Shown piece by piece: positions 16,323 to 25,244 of a stretch of DNA of 37,836 nucleotides (position 1 is its first letter; each line of letters begins with the position of its first letter). The stretch is taken from positions 1 through 37,836 of the forward strand of contig CAADUW010000122.1 of the NCBI GenBank assembly GCA_900752285.1, given 5' to 3'. The notes beneath the pieces were generated by a model that saw only the letters and a list, made by a program, of their open reading frames with translations, was not told the origin of the DNA and did no database searches. Both the position numbers and the translations under genes were made by a program. The stretch is from an uncultured Oscillospiraceae bacterium. Its GTDB lineage: Bacteria > Bacillota > Clostridia > Oscillospirales > Oscillospiraceae.

Positions 16323-17339
16323 TCAGTTCATACGCCGGGCACCGTAGTAGTGCTCTGCCCAGTAACCCGATTCCAGAGAGGAATAGGATACCGTGGAGCG
16401 GGAATTGGGGGAGTGGATAAACTGCCCGTTTCCCGCGTAAATTCCCACATGGGAAATGCCGCTGGCGTAGGTATTTGCAAAGAAAACAATGTCGCCGGGC
16501 TGCAGGTCACTCCGGGAAACGGAGGAACCCATCTTGTACTGATCCGCAGGTGTGCGGTAGGGAGAATAGCCCAGTTCCTTCAGAACGTAGTAAACAAAAC
16601 CGGAGCAGTCAAAGCCGCTGGGGCTTGCACCGCCGTAAACATAAGGCGTGCCCAGATATTCCTGTGCCTTGCTCAGAATCTGGCTGCCGGAAACGCTGGG
16701 GGAAGAGGAAGAACCGTTGGAGCTGTCGGAACTGCCGGAATTGCCCGTGCTGCCGTTCAGCGCACCCGCACTGGGCGCAGTGCCGGTGGAGTTGCCCAAT
16801 CGGAAGAATTTGGGACTGTTGGAGGAGTCCCGGTTCTCGTAAGGATACTCGGTCAGGTCCAGATAGTCGCTTCGGATGTAGCAGGTCTTGCTGCCGGTAA
16901 TGACCTTGTACCAGCCGTTGTTGATGCCGATGATATAGCAGGAGGTGTCACCCTTTTTCAGCGTGCCGACGGATTTATAGGAGGTACCGGGACCGGAACG
17001 GAGGTTCACGGAACTGCCGTTTACCTTCCCGTAGCCAAGCTCGGCATTCCGGGCGGTTTTTACGCTCAGATAGTCGGCGTGCATATAGCCAACCTGCAAA
17101 TTGTAGTTTACCTTGTACCAGGAGCCTTCTTTGGCAATCACAACGACGCATTCGTTTTTCGGCGCGGTTGCCAGTATTTTGGAGCTGGTGTCAGGCTCCT
17201 GCCGAAGCCGCAGGGAAGAGGCGGTTACAAAACCGATGCCGTACATCTGAATCCCGGCAGCGTGGGCAGGAACTGCCAGAATGCCGAAAAACAGAACGGC
17301 GGAAAGAACGAGTGTGGAAATCCTTTTGAAAAGCTTCAT
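16323..17339 (-). CDS. Secreted SH3-NlpC/P60 peptidoglycan hydrolase
   Basis: A 338-residue exported endopeptidase, probably cleaving the D-Glu to diamino-acid bond of peptide stems. A signal peptide (about 1-27, ending PAHA) is followed by two bacterial SH3 domains (about 35-98 and 103-162; SSLRLRQEPDTSSKIL and SSVNLRSGPGTSYKSVG). A Ser/Gly/Asn-rich linker covers 168-220. The C-terminal NlpC/P60 domain has the catalytic Cys in FDCSGFVYYVL, His in SHVGIYAGNG and a third polar residue in QFIHSP. The ATG at 17339 has GGAGG 7 nt upstream. It may be read from its own promoter or from that of the gene at 17687. Confidence 0.93.
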   Translation of the reverse strand: MKLFKRISTLVLSAVLFFGILAVPAHAAGIQMYGIGFVTASSLRLRQEPDTSSKILATAPKNECVVVIAKEGSWYKVNYNLQVGYMHADYLSVKTARNAELGYGKVNGSSVNLRSGPGTSYKSVGTLKKGDTSCYIIGINNGWYKVITGSKTCYIRSDYLDLTEYPYENRDSSNSPKFFRLGNSTGTAPSAGALNGSTGNSGSSDSSNGSSSSPSVSGSQILSKAQEYLGTPYVYGGASPSGFDCSGFVYYVLKELGYSPYRTPADQYKMGSSVSRSDLQPGDIVFFANTYASGISHVGIYAGNGQFIHSPNSRSTVSYSSLESGYWAEHYYGARRMN

Positions 17340-17399
17340 TATGTATCCTCCGGAATAGGGGCTGCGCAGTGCGATGAAACATTGCGGGGTCAGTTGTGT

Positions 17400-17687
17400 T
17401 TATTTGCCGGCCAGAGCACGCTCCAGCCATACGGAGCCAAGGTCGAGGGCGGTATACAGACCGTCTTTTTCACTCTTTTTAACAATCCGGTCCCGACCGC
17501 GGGCGGTGGGATCCGTCAGCTGCAGCTGAATGGCGACCCGGGTAGCAATGTCGGTGTCGCCGACCTTCTTGCTGTCCAGAACCTGCAGCATTACGATGTG
17601 GCTGTCTGCCATGGAGCCGTAATAGATGAGATTGTCCTTTCTCATCAGGGGACGACCTTTATAGGTGAGTACTTTTTCGTCAGCCAT
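17400..17687 (-). CDS. Conserved small protein of unknown function
   Basis: A 95-residue soluble protein without signal or membrane segment. It starts MADEKVLTYKGRPLMRKDN with LIYYGSMADSHIVMLQVL following, and is rich in beta-type sequence. It resembles an uncharacterised small protein recurring in Clostridia; no function is known to me. The ATG at 17687 has GGAGG 9 nt upstream. The promoter (17717-17745) contains a perfect 17-bp palindrome between its -10 and -35 boxes, so the gene is probably repressed by a dimeric regulator. The NlpC/P60 gene lies 60 nt downstream on the same strand. Confidence 0.7.
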   Translation of the reverse strand: MADEKVLTYKGRPLMRKDNLIYYGSMADSHIVMLQVLDSKKVGDTDIATRVAIQLQLTDPTARGRDRIVKKSEKDGLYTALDLGSVWLERALAGK

Positions 17688-17716
17688 GAAAGAACCTCCT
17701 GTGAAAATGTAATTGA

Positions 17717-17745
17717 ATTGTAACATATTGTTACACAAAAGTCAA
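17717..17745 (-). promoter_or_regulatory. Sigma-A promoter with embedded operator palindrome
   Basis: Minus strand TTGACT (17745-17740), 17-bp spacer, TACAAT (17722-17717). The perfect palindrome TGTAACATATTGTTACA (17719-17735) fills the spacer and overlaps the -10 box, an ideal position for a repressor. Confidence 0.7.
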
Positions 17746-17813
17746 GTCCAGATGGGAACTGCCGGAATTTGGCAGGACCGGAGGATACATAATGAAGTTG
17801 TCAAGGTACAAAA

Positions 17814-17844
17814 AAAGGGGGCTTTGCAGGACAAAGCCCCCTTT
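17814..17844 (-). terminator. Terminator downstream of ireB
   Basis: AAAGGGGGCTTTG (17814-17826) pairs perfectly with CAAAGCCCCCTTT (17832-17844). On the minus strand the hairpin runs into T7. It lies about 80 nt past the ireB stop. Confidence 0.8.
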
Positions 17845-17926
17845 ACGGTGGGTGAAATGTGTTCCGCGGAGTTCCGGAATCGACCTCATGCAACTGCGCA
17901 CAGTGCCGGTAGGCGGAATCGGTACC

Positions 17927-18181
17927 TCATGAATCCTTGGAGAACAGATATTCCCGAACCAGGACCTGCATCAGCTCGTCCCGGTCGATCTTGCAGATCA
18001 GACTGCGGGCATTGCCGTAATTGGTGATATAGGTGGGATCTTCCGTCAGAAGGTACCCGACGATCTGGTTAATGGGGTTGTAGCCTTTCTCGGAAAGGGC
18101 GTCGAACACATTCCGGAGAATGCGGCGCATACTCTCTTTGTCATTTTGCACGGTAAAAGTCAGGGTATCAGAATCCGTCAT
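17927..18181 (-). CDS. ireB: IreB-family regulatory phosphoprotein (UPF0297)
   Basis: An 84-residue cytoplasmic protein matching UPF0297/YrzL. In Enterococcus faecalis IreB is a substrate of the PASTA kinase IreK and tunes cephalosporin resistance. Signatures: [47 protein letters not shown]. The ATG at 18181 follows GGAGG by 8 nt; an open frame further upstream is unsupported. It has its own promoter (18218-18246) and terminator, so it is transcribed alone here. In many Firmicutes it is followed by ruvX/yqgF and yrzB, which are absent. Confidence 0.92.
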   Translation of the reverse strand: MTDSDTLTFTVQNDKESMRRILRNVFDALSEKGYNPINQIVGYLLTEDPTYITNYGNARSLICKIDRDELMQVLVREYLFSKDS

Positions 18182-18217
18182 GGTCTCAGCCTCCTCTGTT
18201 GGGAAAATGATGAAAAT

Positions 18218-18246
18218 ATTATACTCAAGAAAAGGAAGTGTGTAAA
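18218..18246 (-). promoter_or_regulatory. Sigma-A promoter of ireB
   Basis: Minus strand TTTACA (18246-18241), 17-bp spacer, TATAAT (18223-18218), 37 nt before the ATG. Confidence 0.75.
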
Positions 18247-18283
18247 GCCCCAAACGGAAAAATTTTGTGAACTTTTGTTCCCT

Positions 18284-20671
18284 TTACCGGAGGACGGCGT
18301 TCAGATCGTTCTTCAGCGCGGAAAGAACCTTATTCATGACGCCCTCGGAGTCGCTGTCAGTCAACGTCCGCTCGTCGGAACGAAGTTCCAGAGAGAATGC
18401 CATGCTCTTCTTTCCGGTGGGAACACCGGTTCCCCGGTAAATATCAAACAGACGCACATCCCGCAGCAGCTTTCCGGCGGCGGCAGCGATGACCTTCTCC
18501 GCCTGAGCAACGGTCACATCCTCGTCACACACCAGTGCCAGATCCCGGGTAACGGCAGGGTATTTGGGCAGGGGGGTGTAGGTGGGATCGGGCAGCCGCA
18601 GCTGCATCAAGCGGCTGAGGTTCAGCTCGGCGCAGTAGACCTCACAGTCCATACCGTAGTTCTTCACCACCAGCGGATGAACCTGACCCATGACGCCCAC
18701 ATTTTCTCCGTCAATGGAGAGAACGGCACAGCGGCCGGGGTGATAGCTGGGGTTGCTCTTCTCTGCGGTGTACTCCACGGGCAGAACCCGCAGACCCTTG
18801 AGGATGGCCTCGATTTCTCCCTTCAGGGTGAAGAAAGTTTCTCCGGCGCCGTAAGTACCCAGAAGCAGCTTCTTGGGCTCCTGAGGCAGCACCTGACCCT
18901 CTGTAGGCAGGTACACCTTGGCAATTTCATAGAACTTGGCAGCCTTGTTGTGGTAGGCACTGTTCCGGGCGAGAATGTCCATCATGGAGGGCAGGGCAAT
19001 GGTGCGCATGACGGAGGTATCCTCACCCAGCGGGTTCTGAATCCGCAGACAGTTCCGCAGAGGAGAATCCTTTGGCAGACGGATCTGGTCAAAGGCACTG
19101 GGGGAGGTGAAGGAGTAGGTGATGATCTCATTATAGCCCAGACCGCGGCAGAAGATACCGGTCTGTGCCTCCAGCTTCATTTCGGCAGAGTAGCCGCCCT
19201 GAGTGGAATTTTTGAATTCCGTTACGGGGATCTCGTTGTAGCCGTAGGAGCGTCCGATTTCTTCGGCAATATCGGCGTTCAGAATCAGGTCGGGGCGGAA
19301 GGAGGGAACCAGAATCTCGTCTCCATCCACGGGGATCTCCAGATTGGAAAGATACTTTACCATGTCCTCCCGGGAGATCTCCGTACCTAGCAGGGCGTTG
19401 ATCTTCTCAGGCTCCAGCTTCACCCGGCGGGGCTCGGGCACATGGTTGATCACATCGATCATGCCGTCCAGCACATCGCCGCAGCCCAGCAGTTCTACCA
19501 GCTCACAGGCTCTCTGCACGGCGGGAACGGTCATCATGGGATCCAGATTCTTCTCAAACTTGCCGGAAGCTTCCGTCCGCATGCCCAGCGCCAGTGCGGT
19601 CTGCCGGATGGAGGTGCCGTCAAAGTTGGCGGACTCAAAGACCACCATGGAGGTATCGTCCGCGATTTCGGAATTTTCGCCGCCCATAATGCCCGCAAGA
19701 CCGATGGGTTTCTGCTCATCGGCAATGACCAGCATGCCGGGCTTCAGAGGACGGATGCTTCCGTCCAGCGTAGTCAGCGTCTCGCCCGCCTCGGCTTCCC
19801 GGACAATAATTTTGCCGGAGGAAACATAGCGGTAGTCGAAGGCGTGCATGGGCTGACCGTATTCCAGCATGACATAGTTAGTGATGTCCACAATGTTATT
19901 GATGGGACGGACGCCGTTGGCACGCAGACGCTGGCGCAGCCACTTGGGGGAAGGGCCGATTTTTACATTGGCAACCATCCGGGAGGAATACCGGCGGCAC
20001 TTGTCCACTGCGGGAACCTCCACATCCAGATGCTCGAAAATGCTGCCCGCGTCGCTTCCGTGAACCTGAGGCTCGTGGTGGCGCATGGGCTTGCCAAAGG
20101 CGGCAGCCGCTTCCCGGGCAAGACCGATGATGGAGTAGCAGTCAGGACGGTTGTTGGTGATCTCAAACTCCACCACAGTGTCGTCGTTGCCGATGACCGT
20201 GTTGATGTCCTGCCCAATCCTGCAATCCTCATCGTTCAGAATCCAGATGCCGTCTGCATAAGCACCCGGCAGATCGTTCTGGGTCAGACCCAGCTCGGCA
20301 AAGGAACAGAGCATACCGTTGGAAACCTCTCCGCGAAGCTTTCCCTTGGTGATGTGCACGCCGCCGGGGAGCCAGGAATTGTGCAGTGCGGCGGGAACCA
20401 GGTCGCCCTCGTGTACGTTCTGCGCACCGGTGACGATCTGAACGGGCGCCTCACCGCCCACATCTACCTGACAGATCCACATGTGGTCGGAGTTGGGGTG
20501 ACGGACCATGGACAGCACCTTGCCGACCACGACATTTTTGATCTCGGCGTCCATGCGCTCCCAGGTCTCCACCTTCTGACCGAAGATGGTCAGAGTTTCC
20601 ACAAAATCCTTATCGCTGACCTCGTGCAGATCCACAAAGTCCTCATTCAGCCATTTTCTGTTCAGTCTCAT
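18284..20671 (-). CDS. pheT: Phenylalanyl-tRNA synthetase beta subunit
   Basis: A 795-residue subunit of the (alpha-beta)2 enzyme that charges tRNA-Phe. Domains in order: N-terminal B1; an EMAP/OB-type tRNA-binding domain at about 40-150 (KVLSMVRHPNSDHMWICQVD); B3/B4 editing region at about 205-380 (NIVDITNYVMLEYGQPMHAF); B5; catalytic-like core; and the C-terminal ferredoxin-fold anticodon-binding domain at about 700-795 (YPAVTRDLALVCDEDVTVA). Length is normal. The ATG at 20671 follows GGGGG and lies 15 nt after the pheS stop, so the two are co-translated and governed by the T-box upstream of pheS. Confidence 0.97.
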   Translation of the reverse strand: MRLNRKWLNEDFVDLHEVSDKDFVETLTIFGQKVETWERMDAEIKNVVVGKVLSMVRHPNSDHMWICQVDVGGEAPVQIVTGAQNVHEGDLVPAALHNSWLPGGVHITKGKLRGEVSNGMLCSFAELGLTQNDLPGAYADGIWILNDEDCRIGQDINTVIGNDDTVVEFEITNNRPDCYSIIGLAREAAAAFGKPMRHHEPQVHGSDAGSIFEHLDVEVPAVDKCRRYSSRMVANVKIGPSPKWLRQRLRANGVRPINNIVDITNYVMLEYGQPMHAFDYRYVSSGKIIVREAEAGETLTTLDGSIRPLKPGMLVIADEQKPIGLAGIMGGENSEIADDTSMVVFESANFDGTSIRQTALALGMRTEASGKFEKNLDPMMTVPAVQRACELVELLGCGDVLDGMIDVINHVPEPRRVKLEPEKINALLGTEISREDMVKYLSNLEIPVDGDEILVPSFRPDLILNADIAEEIGRSYGYNEIPVTEFKNSTQGGYSAEMKLEAQTGIFCRGLGYNEIITYSFTSPSAFDQIRLPKDSPLRNCLRIQNPLGEDTSVMRTIALPSMMDILARNSAYHNKAAKFYEIAKVYLPTEGQVLPQEPKKLLLGTYGAGETFFTLKGEIEAILKGLRVLPVEYTAEKSNPSYHPGRCAVLSIDGENVGVMGQVHPLVVKNYGMDCEVYCAELNLSRLMQLRLPDPTYTPLPKYPAVTRDLALVCDEDVTVAQAEKVIAAAAGKLLRDVRLFDIYRGTGVPTGKKSMAFSLELRSDERTLTDSDSEGVMNKVLSALKNDLNAVLR

Positions 20672-20686
20672 TGTTTGTGTTCCCCC

Positions 20687-21730
20687 TTAGAACTGGTTCA
20701 GGAACCGGACGTCGTTATCGAAGATCAGCCGCAGATCGTTGATTTTCAGCCGGCCCATGGCCAACCGTTCAAGACCCATGCCGAACGCGAAGCCGGTATA
20801 CTTTTCGGAGTCGATGCCGCAGCTTTCCAGAACCTTCGGATGCACCATTCCGGCGCCCAGCAGTTCAATCCAGCCCTCACCGTGGCAGGTGGAGCAGACC
20901 TGACCGTTCACTTCGCCGGTGCCGTGGCACTTGTGACACTGCATGTCCATCTCACAGCTGGGCTCGGTGAAGGGGAAGTGATGGGGACGGAACCGCATCT
21001 GTGCATCCTCACCGTAAAGCTTGCGCATGATGGTGATCAGCGCACCCTTCAGGTCGCCCATGGTGATGTGCTCGTCCACCACCAGTCCCTCAATCTGGTG
21101 GAACATGGGGGAGTGGGTGGCGTCCGCCTCGTCCTTCCGGAACACACGGCCGGGGGCCAGCATGCACAGCGGTGGCTTGTGGTTTTCCATATAGCGGATC
21201 TGCATGGGGCTGGTCTGGGTACGCAGAAGCACGGAGTCATCGTCCGTAAAATAGAAGGTGTCGGAACGGTCCCGGGAGGGGTGGCCCTCCTCAATGTTCA
21301 GGCGGGTGAAGTTGTAGTCCGCAAGCTCCACCTCGGGACCCTCCACGACCTGATATCCCAGGCCCACAAAAACATCCTTGATCTGCTGCAGAACCTGATT
21401 CATGGGATGCTGATGCCCCACTGCCACCGCGGTGCCGGGGATGGTCACATCCACAGCCTCAGCAGCCAGCTTTGCTTCCAGCACGGAGGCGTGGATTTCC
21501 GTTTTTCGTTCCTCCAGCTTTTCTTCAATGGCGGAACGGACAGAGTTAGCAAGCTGTCCCATCACGGGGCGCTCCTCCGCGCTGAGCTTGCCCATCTGTT
21601 TCAGAACGGCAGTGAGTTCACCCTTCTTTCCGAGAAGCTTGACCCGAAGCTCTTCCAGTGCGGCAGGCGTGGAGGCGTCTTCCAGTGCCGCCATGGCCTG
21701 CGCACGAATGCTCTCCAGTTGTTGTTTCAT
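20687..21730 (-). CDS. pheS: Phenylalanyl-tRNA synthetase alpha subunit
   Basis: A 347-residue class II catalytic subunit. An N-terminal coiled-coil arm (about 1-85) is followed by motif 1 (HPMNQVLQQIKDVFVGLGY), motif 2 (LLRTQTSPMQIRYM, RVFRKDEADATHSPMFHQIE) and motif 3 (FGMGLERLAM). Between motifs 2 and 3 it carries two CxxCxGxG units (CHKCHGTG and CSTCHGEG), a DnaJ-like zinc knuckle known from some Clostridia PheS proteins. The start is the ATG at 21730 with GGAGG 8 nt upstream; the frame is open upstream only because it runs into the T-box leader. Confidence 0.97.
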   Translation of the reverse strand: MKQQLESIRAQAMAALEDASTPAALEELRVKLLGKKGELTAVLKQMGKLSAEERPVMGQLANSVRSAIEEKLEERKTEIHASVLEAKLAAEAVDVTIPGTAVAVGHQHPMNQVLQQIKDVFVGLGYQVVEGPEVELADYNFTRLNIEEGHPSRDRSDTFYFTDDDSVLLRTQTSPMQIRYMENHKPPLCMLAPGRVFRKDEADATHSPMFHQIEGLVVDEHITMGDLKGALITIMRKLYGEDAQMRFRPHHFPFTEPSCEMDMQCHKCHGTGEVNGQVCSTCHGEGWIELLGAGMVHPKVLESCGIDSEKYTGFAFGMGLERLAMGRLKINDLRLIFDNDVRFLNQF

Positions 21731-21746
21731 GTTTTCTCCTCCTAAA

Positions 21747-22017
21747 AATGAAAAAACCCTTCGATCCCGTATCGGGACGAAAGGCAATGCTTCCGCGGTA
21801 CCACCCGCAAATTCGCCGCGGCAAGCGGCGCGCTTTTCGGACACAGACATGTCCAAGATGGATAACGGCATCACCCGGCCAACCCTACTGACCTCGGCTT
21901 TCAGGCGGCGGCTCACGGGAGAAAGCCAAACGCTGCACGCAAGCGGCTTTCACCATCCCGCTTTCGCTGTGGGCGCAAACCCAGCGCAAGGCAGCCCGAT
22001 CACTGCTTTTTCTTATT
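21747..22017 (-). promoter_or_regulatory. T-box riboswitch leader of pheST
   Basis: The untranslated leader contains the T-box core GGGTGGTACCGCGG (21806-21793) that pairs with the acceptor end of uncharged tRNA. An intrinsic terminator follows, with arms CCTTTCGTCCCG and CGGGATCGAAGG at about 21785-21758 and then T6 (21757-21752). Upstream sequence (about 21,880-22,010) forms the Stem I region. The only TTC codon there, at 21923-21921, is the best candidate Phe specifier, but I cannot fold it fully. Uncharged tRNA-Phe should favour the antiterminator and raise pheST expression. Confidence 0.9.
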
Positions 22018-22023
22018 GAGGCC

Positions 22024-22052
22024 ATATTAGCACAGTCAGGGACGATTTGCAA
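22024..22052 (-). promoter_or_regulatory. Sigma-A promoter of the T-box-pheST operon
   Basis: Minus strand TTGCAA (22052-22047), 17-bp spacer, TAATAT (22029-22024). The transcript would start near 22017, giving a leader of about 290 nt. Confidence 0.75.
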
Positions 22053-22070
22053 GCACTTTTTCACTTTCCC

Positions 22071-22099
22071 TTGACGGGAAAGGCAGAACGTGCTACGCT
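22071..22099 (+). promoter_or_regulatory. Sigma-A promoter of the M32 peptidase operon
   Basis: TTGACG (22071-22076), 17-bp spacer, TACGCT (22094-22099), about 59 nt before the ATG at 22158. It is back-to-back with the pheST promoter. Confidence 0.65.
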
Positions 22100-22157
22100 G
22101 AAAAGAAAAAATGGGAATCACAGCCGGCTGCGGCCGTGATTCGAAGGAGGAAACCGT

Positions 22158-23669
22158 ATGCAATACGAAAATTTAGACCAGGCTCTTTCCGCACTGGAGC
22201 AGACTCAGAAGGAAGAGGCGGCCTATAACCACGCAATGGGCGTGCTGTATCTGGACGCCGCTACCGCCGCGCCTGCCGGAAGCTATGTGGGACGGGGTGG
22301 CACCATGGAGATCCTGTCCCGGAAAATGTACGATATTTCCACATCCCCCGAGCGGGGAGTCTTACTGGACTATCTGGAGGCGCACAGGGAAGCCCTGAAT
22401 CCGGTACAGGGGCGGCAGGTGGAGGTCCTCCGGAAGGACTATGACCGTTCCCATAAGATCCCGGCGGAGGAGTATGTGGGCTATCGGGTGCTCCTGAACG
22501 ATGCCGAGGCAGTCTGGGCAAAAGCAAAGACGGAGAACGATTTTTCGGCTTTTGCCCCATATCTTGAGAAGATCGTGAACTACAACCGGAAGTTTGCCGG
22601 TTACTATAACCCCGAGCTTGCGCCTTATGACGCACTGCTGAACGAGTATGAGGAAGGCATGAACATGCAGACGCTGGATGCGTTCTTTGCCAGACTGCGG
22701 GATACCATCGTTCCGCTGATCGGAAAGATCCGGCAGAAGCCTCAGATCGACGACAGCTTCCTGTTCCGGAATTATCCCGTGGAGCAGCAGAGAAAATTTT
22801 CCGACTATCTGATGGAGGTTCTGGGACTTGACCGGAACTACTGCGCCATTGCGGAAACGGAGCACCCCTTTACCACAAACTTCAATAACCATGATGTCCG
22901 GATTACTACCCACTATTATGGGGATAATCTGGCGTCCTCCATGTATTCCGTGATCCACGAGGGCGGACATGCCCGGTATGAACTGGACGCGGACGACCGG
23001 TACAACGGAACCTGCCTCAGCGGCGGCGTTTCCATGGGCATTCATGAGAGCCAGAGCCGGTTCTATGAAAACCTGATCGGCAGAAGCAGACCCTTTATTT
23101 ACGCTATTTTCCCGCGTATTCAGGAATTTTTCCCGGAACAGCTGGGGGATGTGGATGCGGAAATGTTCTACCGTGCGGTCAATAAGGCCCAGCCCAGCCT
23201 GATCCGTACCGAAGCGGATGAGCTGACTTACGCTCTGCACGTGATGGTTCGCTACGAAATCGAGAAGCAGCTGATTGGCGGCACCCTGTCCGTGCAGGAG
23301 GTTCCGGCGCGATGGAAGGAGCTTTACCGGGAGTATCTGGGTGTGGAAGTGCCGAACGATCGGGAGGGCTGCCTGCAGGATTCCCACTGGTCCGGCGGAA
23401 GCATCGGTTATTTTCCCTCCTATGCGCTGGGCAGCGCCTACGGTGCCCAGATGCTGGCGCGGATGCAGGAGGAACTGGGTGATATTTATACCGATGTTGC
23501 CCGGGGCGACCTGTCCGGCGTGACCGGGTGGCTGAAGGAGCATATTCATAAATATGCCAGCTTCAAGAAGCCCGGCGTTCTGTTTGAGGAAGCCTGCGGA
23601 AAATTTGATCCGTCTTACTATACGGACTATCTGACGAAGAAGTTCACGGAGCTGTATGGACTGGACTGA
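22158..23669 (+). CDS. M32-family metallocarboxypeptidase (Taq type)
   Basis: A 503-residue, mostly helical cytoplasmic zinc carboxypeptidase that trims C-terminal residues from peptides. The zinc motif HEGGH is in YSVIHEGGHARYEL near residues 266-280. The downstream M32 signature is GVSMGIHESQSRFYENLIGRS, and a conserved ALHVMVRYEIEKQLI-type segment follows. Length fits the family (about 500). The ATG at 22158 follows AAGGAGG by 8 nt. The 3' end overlaps nnrD by 14 nt, so the two are translationally coupled, though no functional link is obvious. Confidence 0.93.
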   Translation: MQYENLDQALSALEQTQKEEAAYNHAMGVLYLDAATAAPAGSYVGRGGTMEILSRKMYDISTSPERGVLLDYLEAHREALNPVQGRQVEVLRKDYDRSHKIPAEEYVGYRVLLNDAEAVWAKAKTENDFSAFAPYLEKIVNYNRKFAGYYNPELAPYDALLNEYEEGMNMQTLDAFFARLRDTIVPLIGKIRQKPQIDDSFLFRNYPVEQQRKFSDYLMEVLGLDRNYCAIAETEHPFTTNFNNHDVRITTHYYGDNLASSMYSVIHEGGHARYELDADDRYNGTCLSGGVSMGIHESQSRFYENLIGRSRPFIYAIFPRIQEFFPEQLGDVDAEMFYRAVNKAQPSLIRTEADELTYALHVMVRYEIEKQLIGGTLSVQEVPARWKELYREYLGVEVPNDREGCLQDSHWSGGSIGYFPSYALGSAYGAQMLARMQEELGDIYTDVARGDLSGVTGWLKEHIHKYASFKKPGVLFEEACGKFDPSYYTDYLTKKFTELYGLD

Positions 23670-24510
23670 GCGGGAGCTGACAGCATCCCGGGCCCGAGAC
23701 CTGCTTCCGGATCGGAAGCCAGACGCCCATAAAGGGGACTTCGGACGCATTCTGCTCCTGTGCGGAAGCCGGGGATATACGGGCAGTGCTTACCTTGCCG
23801 CCATGGGGGCGCTCCGCTCCGGCGGCGGGCTGGCCTTTCTGGGGGTACCGGAGAGCATTTACGCCATTGAAGCCGTCAAGCTGAACGAGGCAATCGTGTT
23901 TCCCCTTCCGGATGCGGACGGCGCTTTTGCGCCGGAGGCTTCCGGAGAAATCCGCTGCCGGCTGCCGCAGATGGATGCGGCCGTGATCGGCCCGGGAATC
24001 GGGCAGTCCGATGGCGCACTGGCTGTATTGCATACCGTTCTGTCCGAAGCGCGGTGCCCGGTGGTTGTGGATGCCGATGGCATAAATCTTCTGGGAAAGC
24101 ATAAGGATTTACTGCGCGGAAGACAGAGCCCTACGATCCTGACGCCCCACGAAATGGAGTTTGTCCGACTGGGCGGTGACCGGAACGCGGAGCGGACGGA
24201 GGGAACCGTGGCGCTTGCCCGGGAACTTCACTGCATCGTGGTCCGGAAGGGGCATGAAAGTCTGATTACCGACGGCAGCAGCTGTTACCGGAATTCCACG
24301 GGAAATCCCGGAATGGCGGTAGGCGGAAGCGGGGATGTGCTGGCGGGCATGATCGGCGCCTTCCTGGGACAGGGAATTCCGCCGCTGGAGGCGGCTGCCT
24401 GCGGATGCTGGTTCCACGGCGCTGCCGGGGATCTTTGCGCCGGGGAGTTGGGGCAGTACGGAATGCTGCCGACGGACATGCTGGGGGTTCTGCCGCGACT
24501 ACTGAAATAA
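23656..24510 (+). CDS. nnrD: ADP/ATP-dependent NAD(P)H-hydrate dehydratase
   Basis: A 284-residue ribokinase-fold enzyme that repairs S-NAD(P)H hydrates. Signatures: HKGDFGRILLLCGSRGYTGSAYLAA, VIGPGIGQSD, VVVDADGINLL, TPHEMEFVRLGG, and the nucleotide-binding NPGMAVGGSGDVLAGM. It lacks the N-terminal YjeF epimerase domain found in the fused form, so an epimerase, if present, is encoded elsewhere. The ATG at 23656 lies inside the end of the M32 gene. The neighbouring lipoprotein and mazF recall the nnrD-ydcC-alr-mazEF neighbourhood of other Firmicutes. Confidence 0.93.
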   Translation: MDWTERELTASRARDLLPDRKPDAHKGDFGRILLLCGSRGYTGSAYLAAMGALRSGGGLAFLGVPESIYAIEAVKLNEAIVFPLPDADGAFAPEASGEIRCRLPQMDAAVIGPGIGQSDGALAVLHTVLSEARCPVVVDADGINLLGKHKDLLRGRQSPTILTPHEMEFVRLGGDRNAERTEGTVALARELHCIVVRKGHESLITDGSSCYRNSTGNPGMAVGGSGDVLAGMIGAFLGQGIPPLEAAACGCWFHGAAGDLCAGELGQYGMLPTDMLGVLPRLLK

Positions 24511-24523
24511 GGCGGGACTGTCC

Positions 24524-25081
24524 ATGAAACGGCTTTTGGCGGCTGTGGTGCTGGTGCTTTTTCTGCCCGGCTGCGGCGGGAAAGACAGCCAGATGAATCG
24601 GGCTCTTGCGCTCCGGGAACGGCTCCAGGCAGGAAGCGCATCCTTTGAGGCAGAAATCACGGCGGATTATGGGGACAAGCTATTTACGTTCCTGCTGGAT
24701 TGCCGGTCGGACCCGGAGGGGAACCTTTCCTTTGCGGTCCGGGAACCGGAGAGCATTGCGGGGATTTCCGGGAGCATCACCGGTACAAAGGGGAAAATGA
24801 CCTTTGACGGAACGGCGCTTGCGTTTCCCATGCTGGCGGACGGCCTGCTGGCGCCCGTTACGGCACCGTGGGTCTTTCTGAAAACGCTGCGCACCGGCTA
24901 CCTGTCTTCCGCAGGAATGGAGGGGGAATTGCTCCGCCTCTGTATGGATGACTCCTATCAGGAGGATGCACTCCATGTGGATGTCTGGGTGGATGGGGAG
25001 AATGTACCCCAAAGGGCGGAAATCCTCCACGAGGGCCGGAAATATCTGTCCCTTGCCATTCACGATTTCACAATTTCGTAG
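24524..25081 (+). CDS. Lipoprotein, GerS/YdcC-like (LolA-type fold suspected)
   Basis: A 185-residue exported lipoprotein. The signal is MKRLLAAVVLVLFLPGCGGK with lipobox LPGC (Cys17). The mature part alternates beta-like strands (ASFEAEITADYGDKLFTFLL, LSFAVREPESIAGISGSITG), consistent with a LolA-type half-barrel. No enzyme motif is seen. Placement between nnrD and mazF matches ydcC in Bacillus (ydcC-alr-ndoAI-ndoA) and gerS in Clostridioides difficile (gerS next to alr2), both sporulation or germination related. Length is close to GerS. The identity is inferred from context and size. The ATG at 24524 is 13 nt after the nnrD stop. Confidence 0.6.
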   Translation: MKRLLAAVVLVLFLPGCGGKDSQMNRALALRERLQAGSASFEAEITADYGDKLFTFLLDCRSDPEGNLSFAVREPESIAGISGSITGTKGKMTFDGTALAFPMLADGLLAPVTAPWVFLKTLRTGYLSSAGMEGELLRLCMDDSYQEDALHVDVWVDGENVPQRAEILHEGRKYLSLAIHDFTIS

Positions 25082-25244
25082 CTTTCTGTCGGATTGCCGC
25101 ATACAATGGCATGGAAGCGGTGCGGGCAGGAAAAAATCGGTCGGCCGTATAAAAACCCTCTGTGCGTGGGACAATAGACACAGCCGCGTTACATAGGAAT
25201 CCCGTCCGGTAGCGCGCCAAAGATATGCACGGAGAGTGAAGCCT

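Noticed and set aside
25082..25244. A mazE antitoxin gene before mazF
   Set aside because: No start codon with a ribosome binding site and no open frame of antitoxin length lies in this gap.
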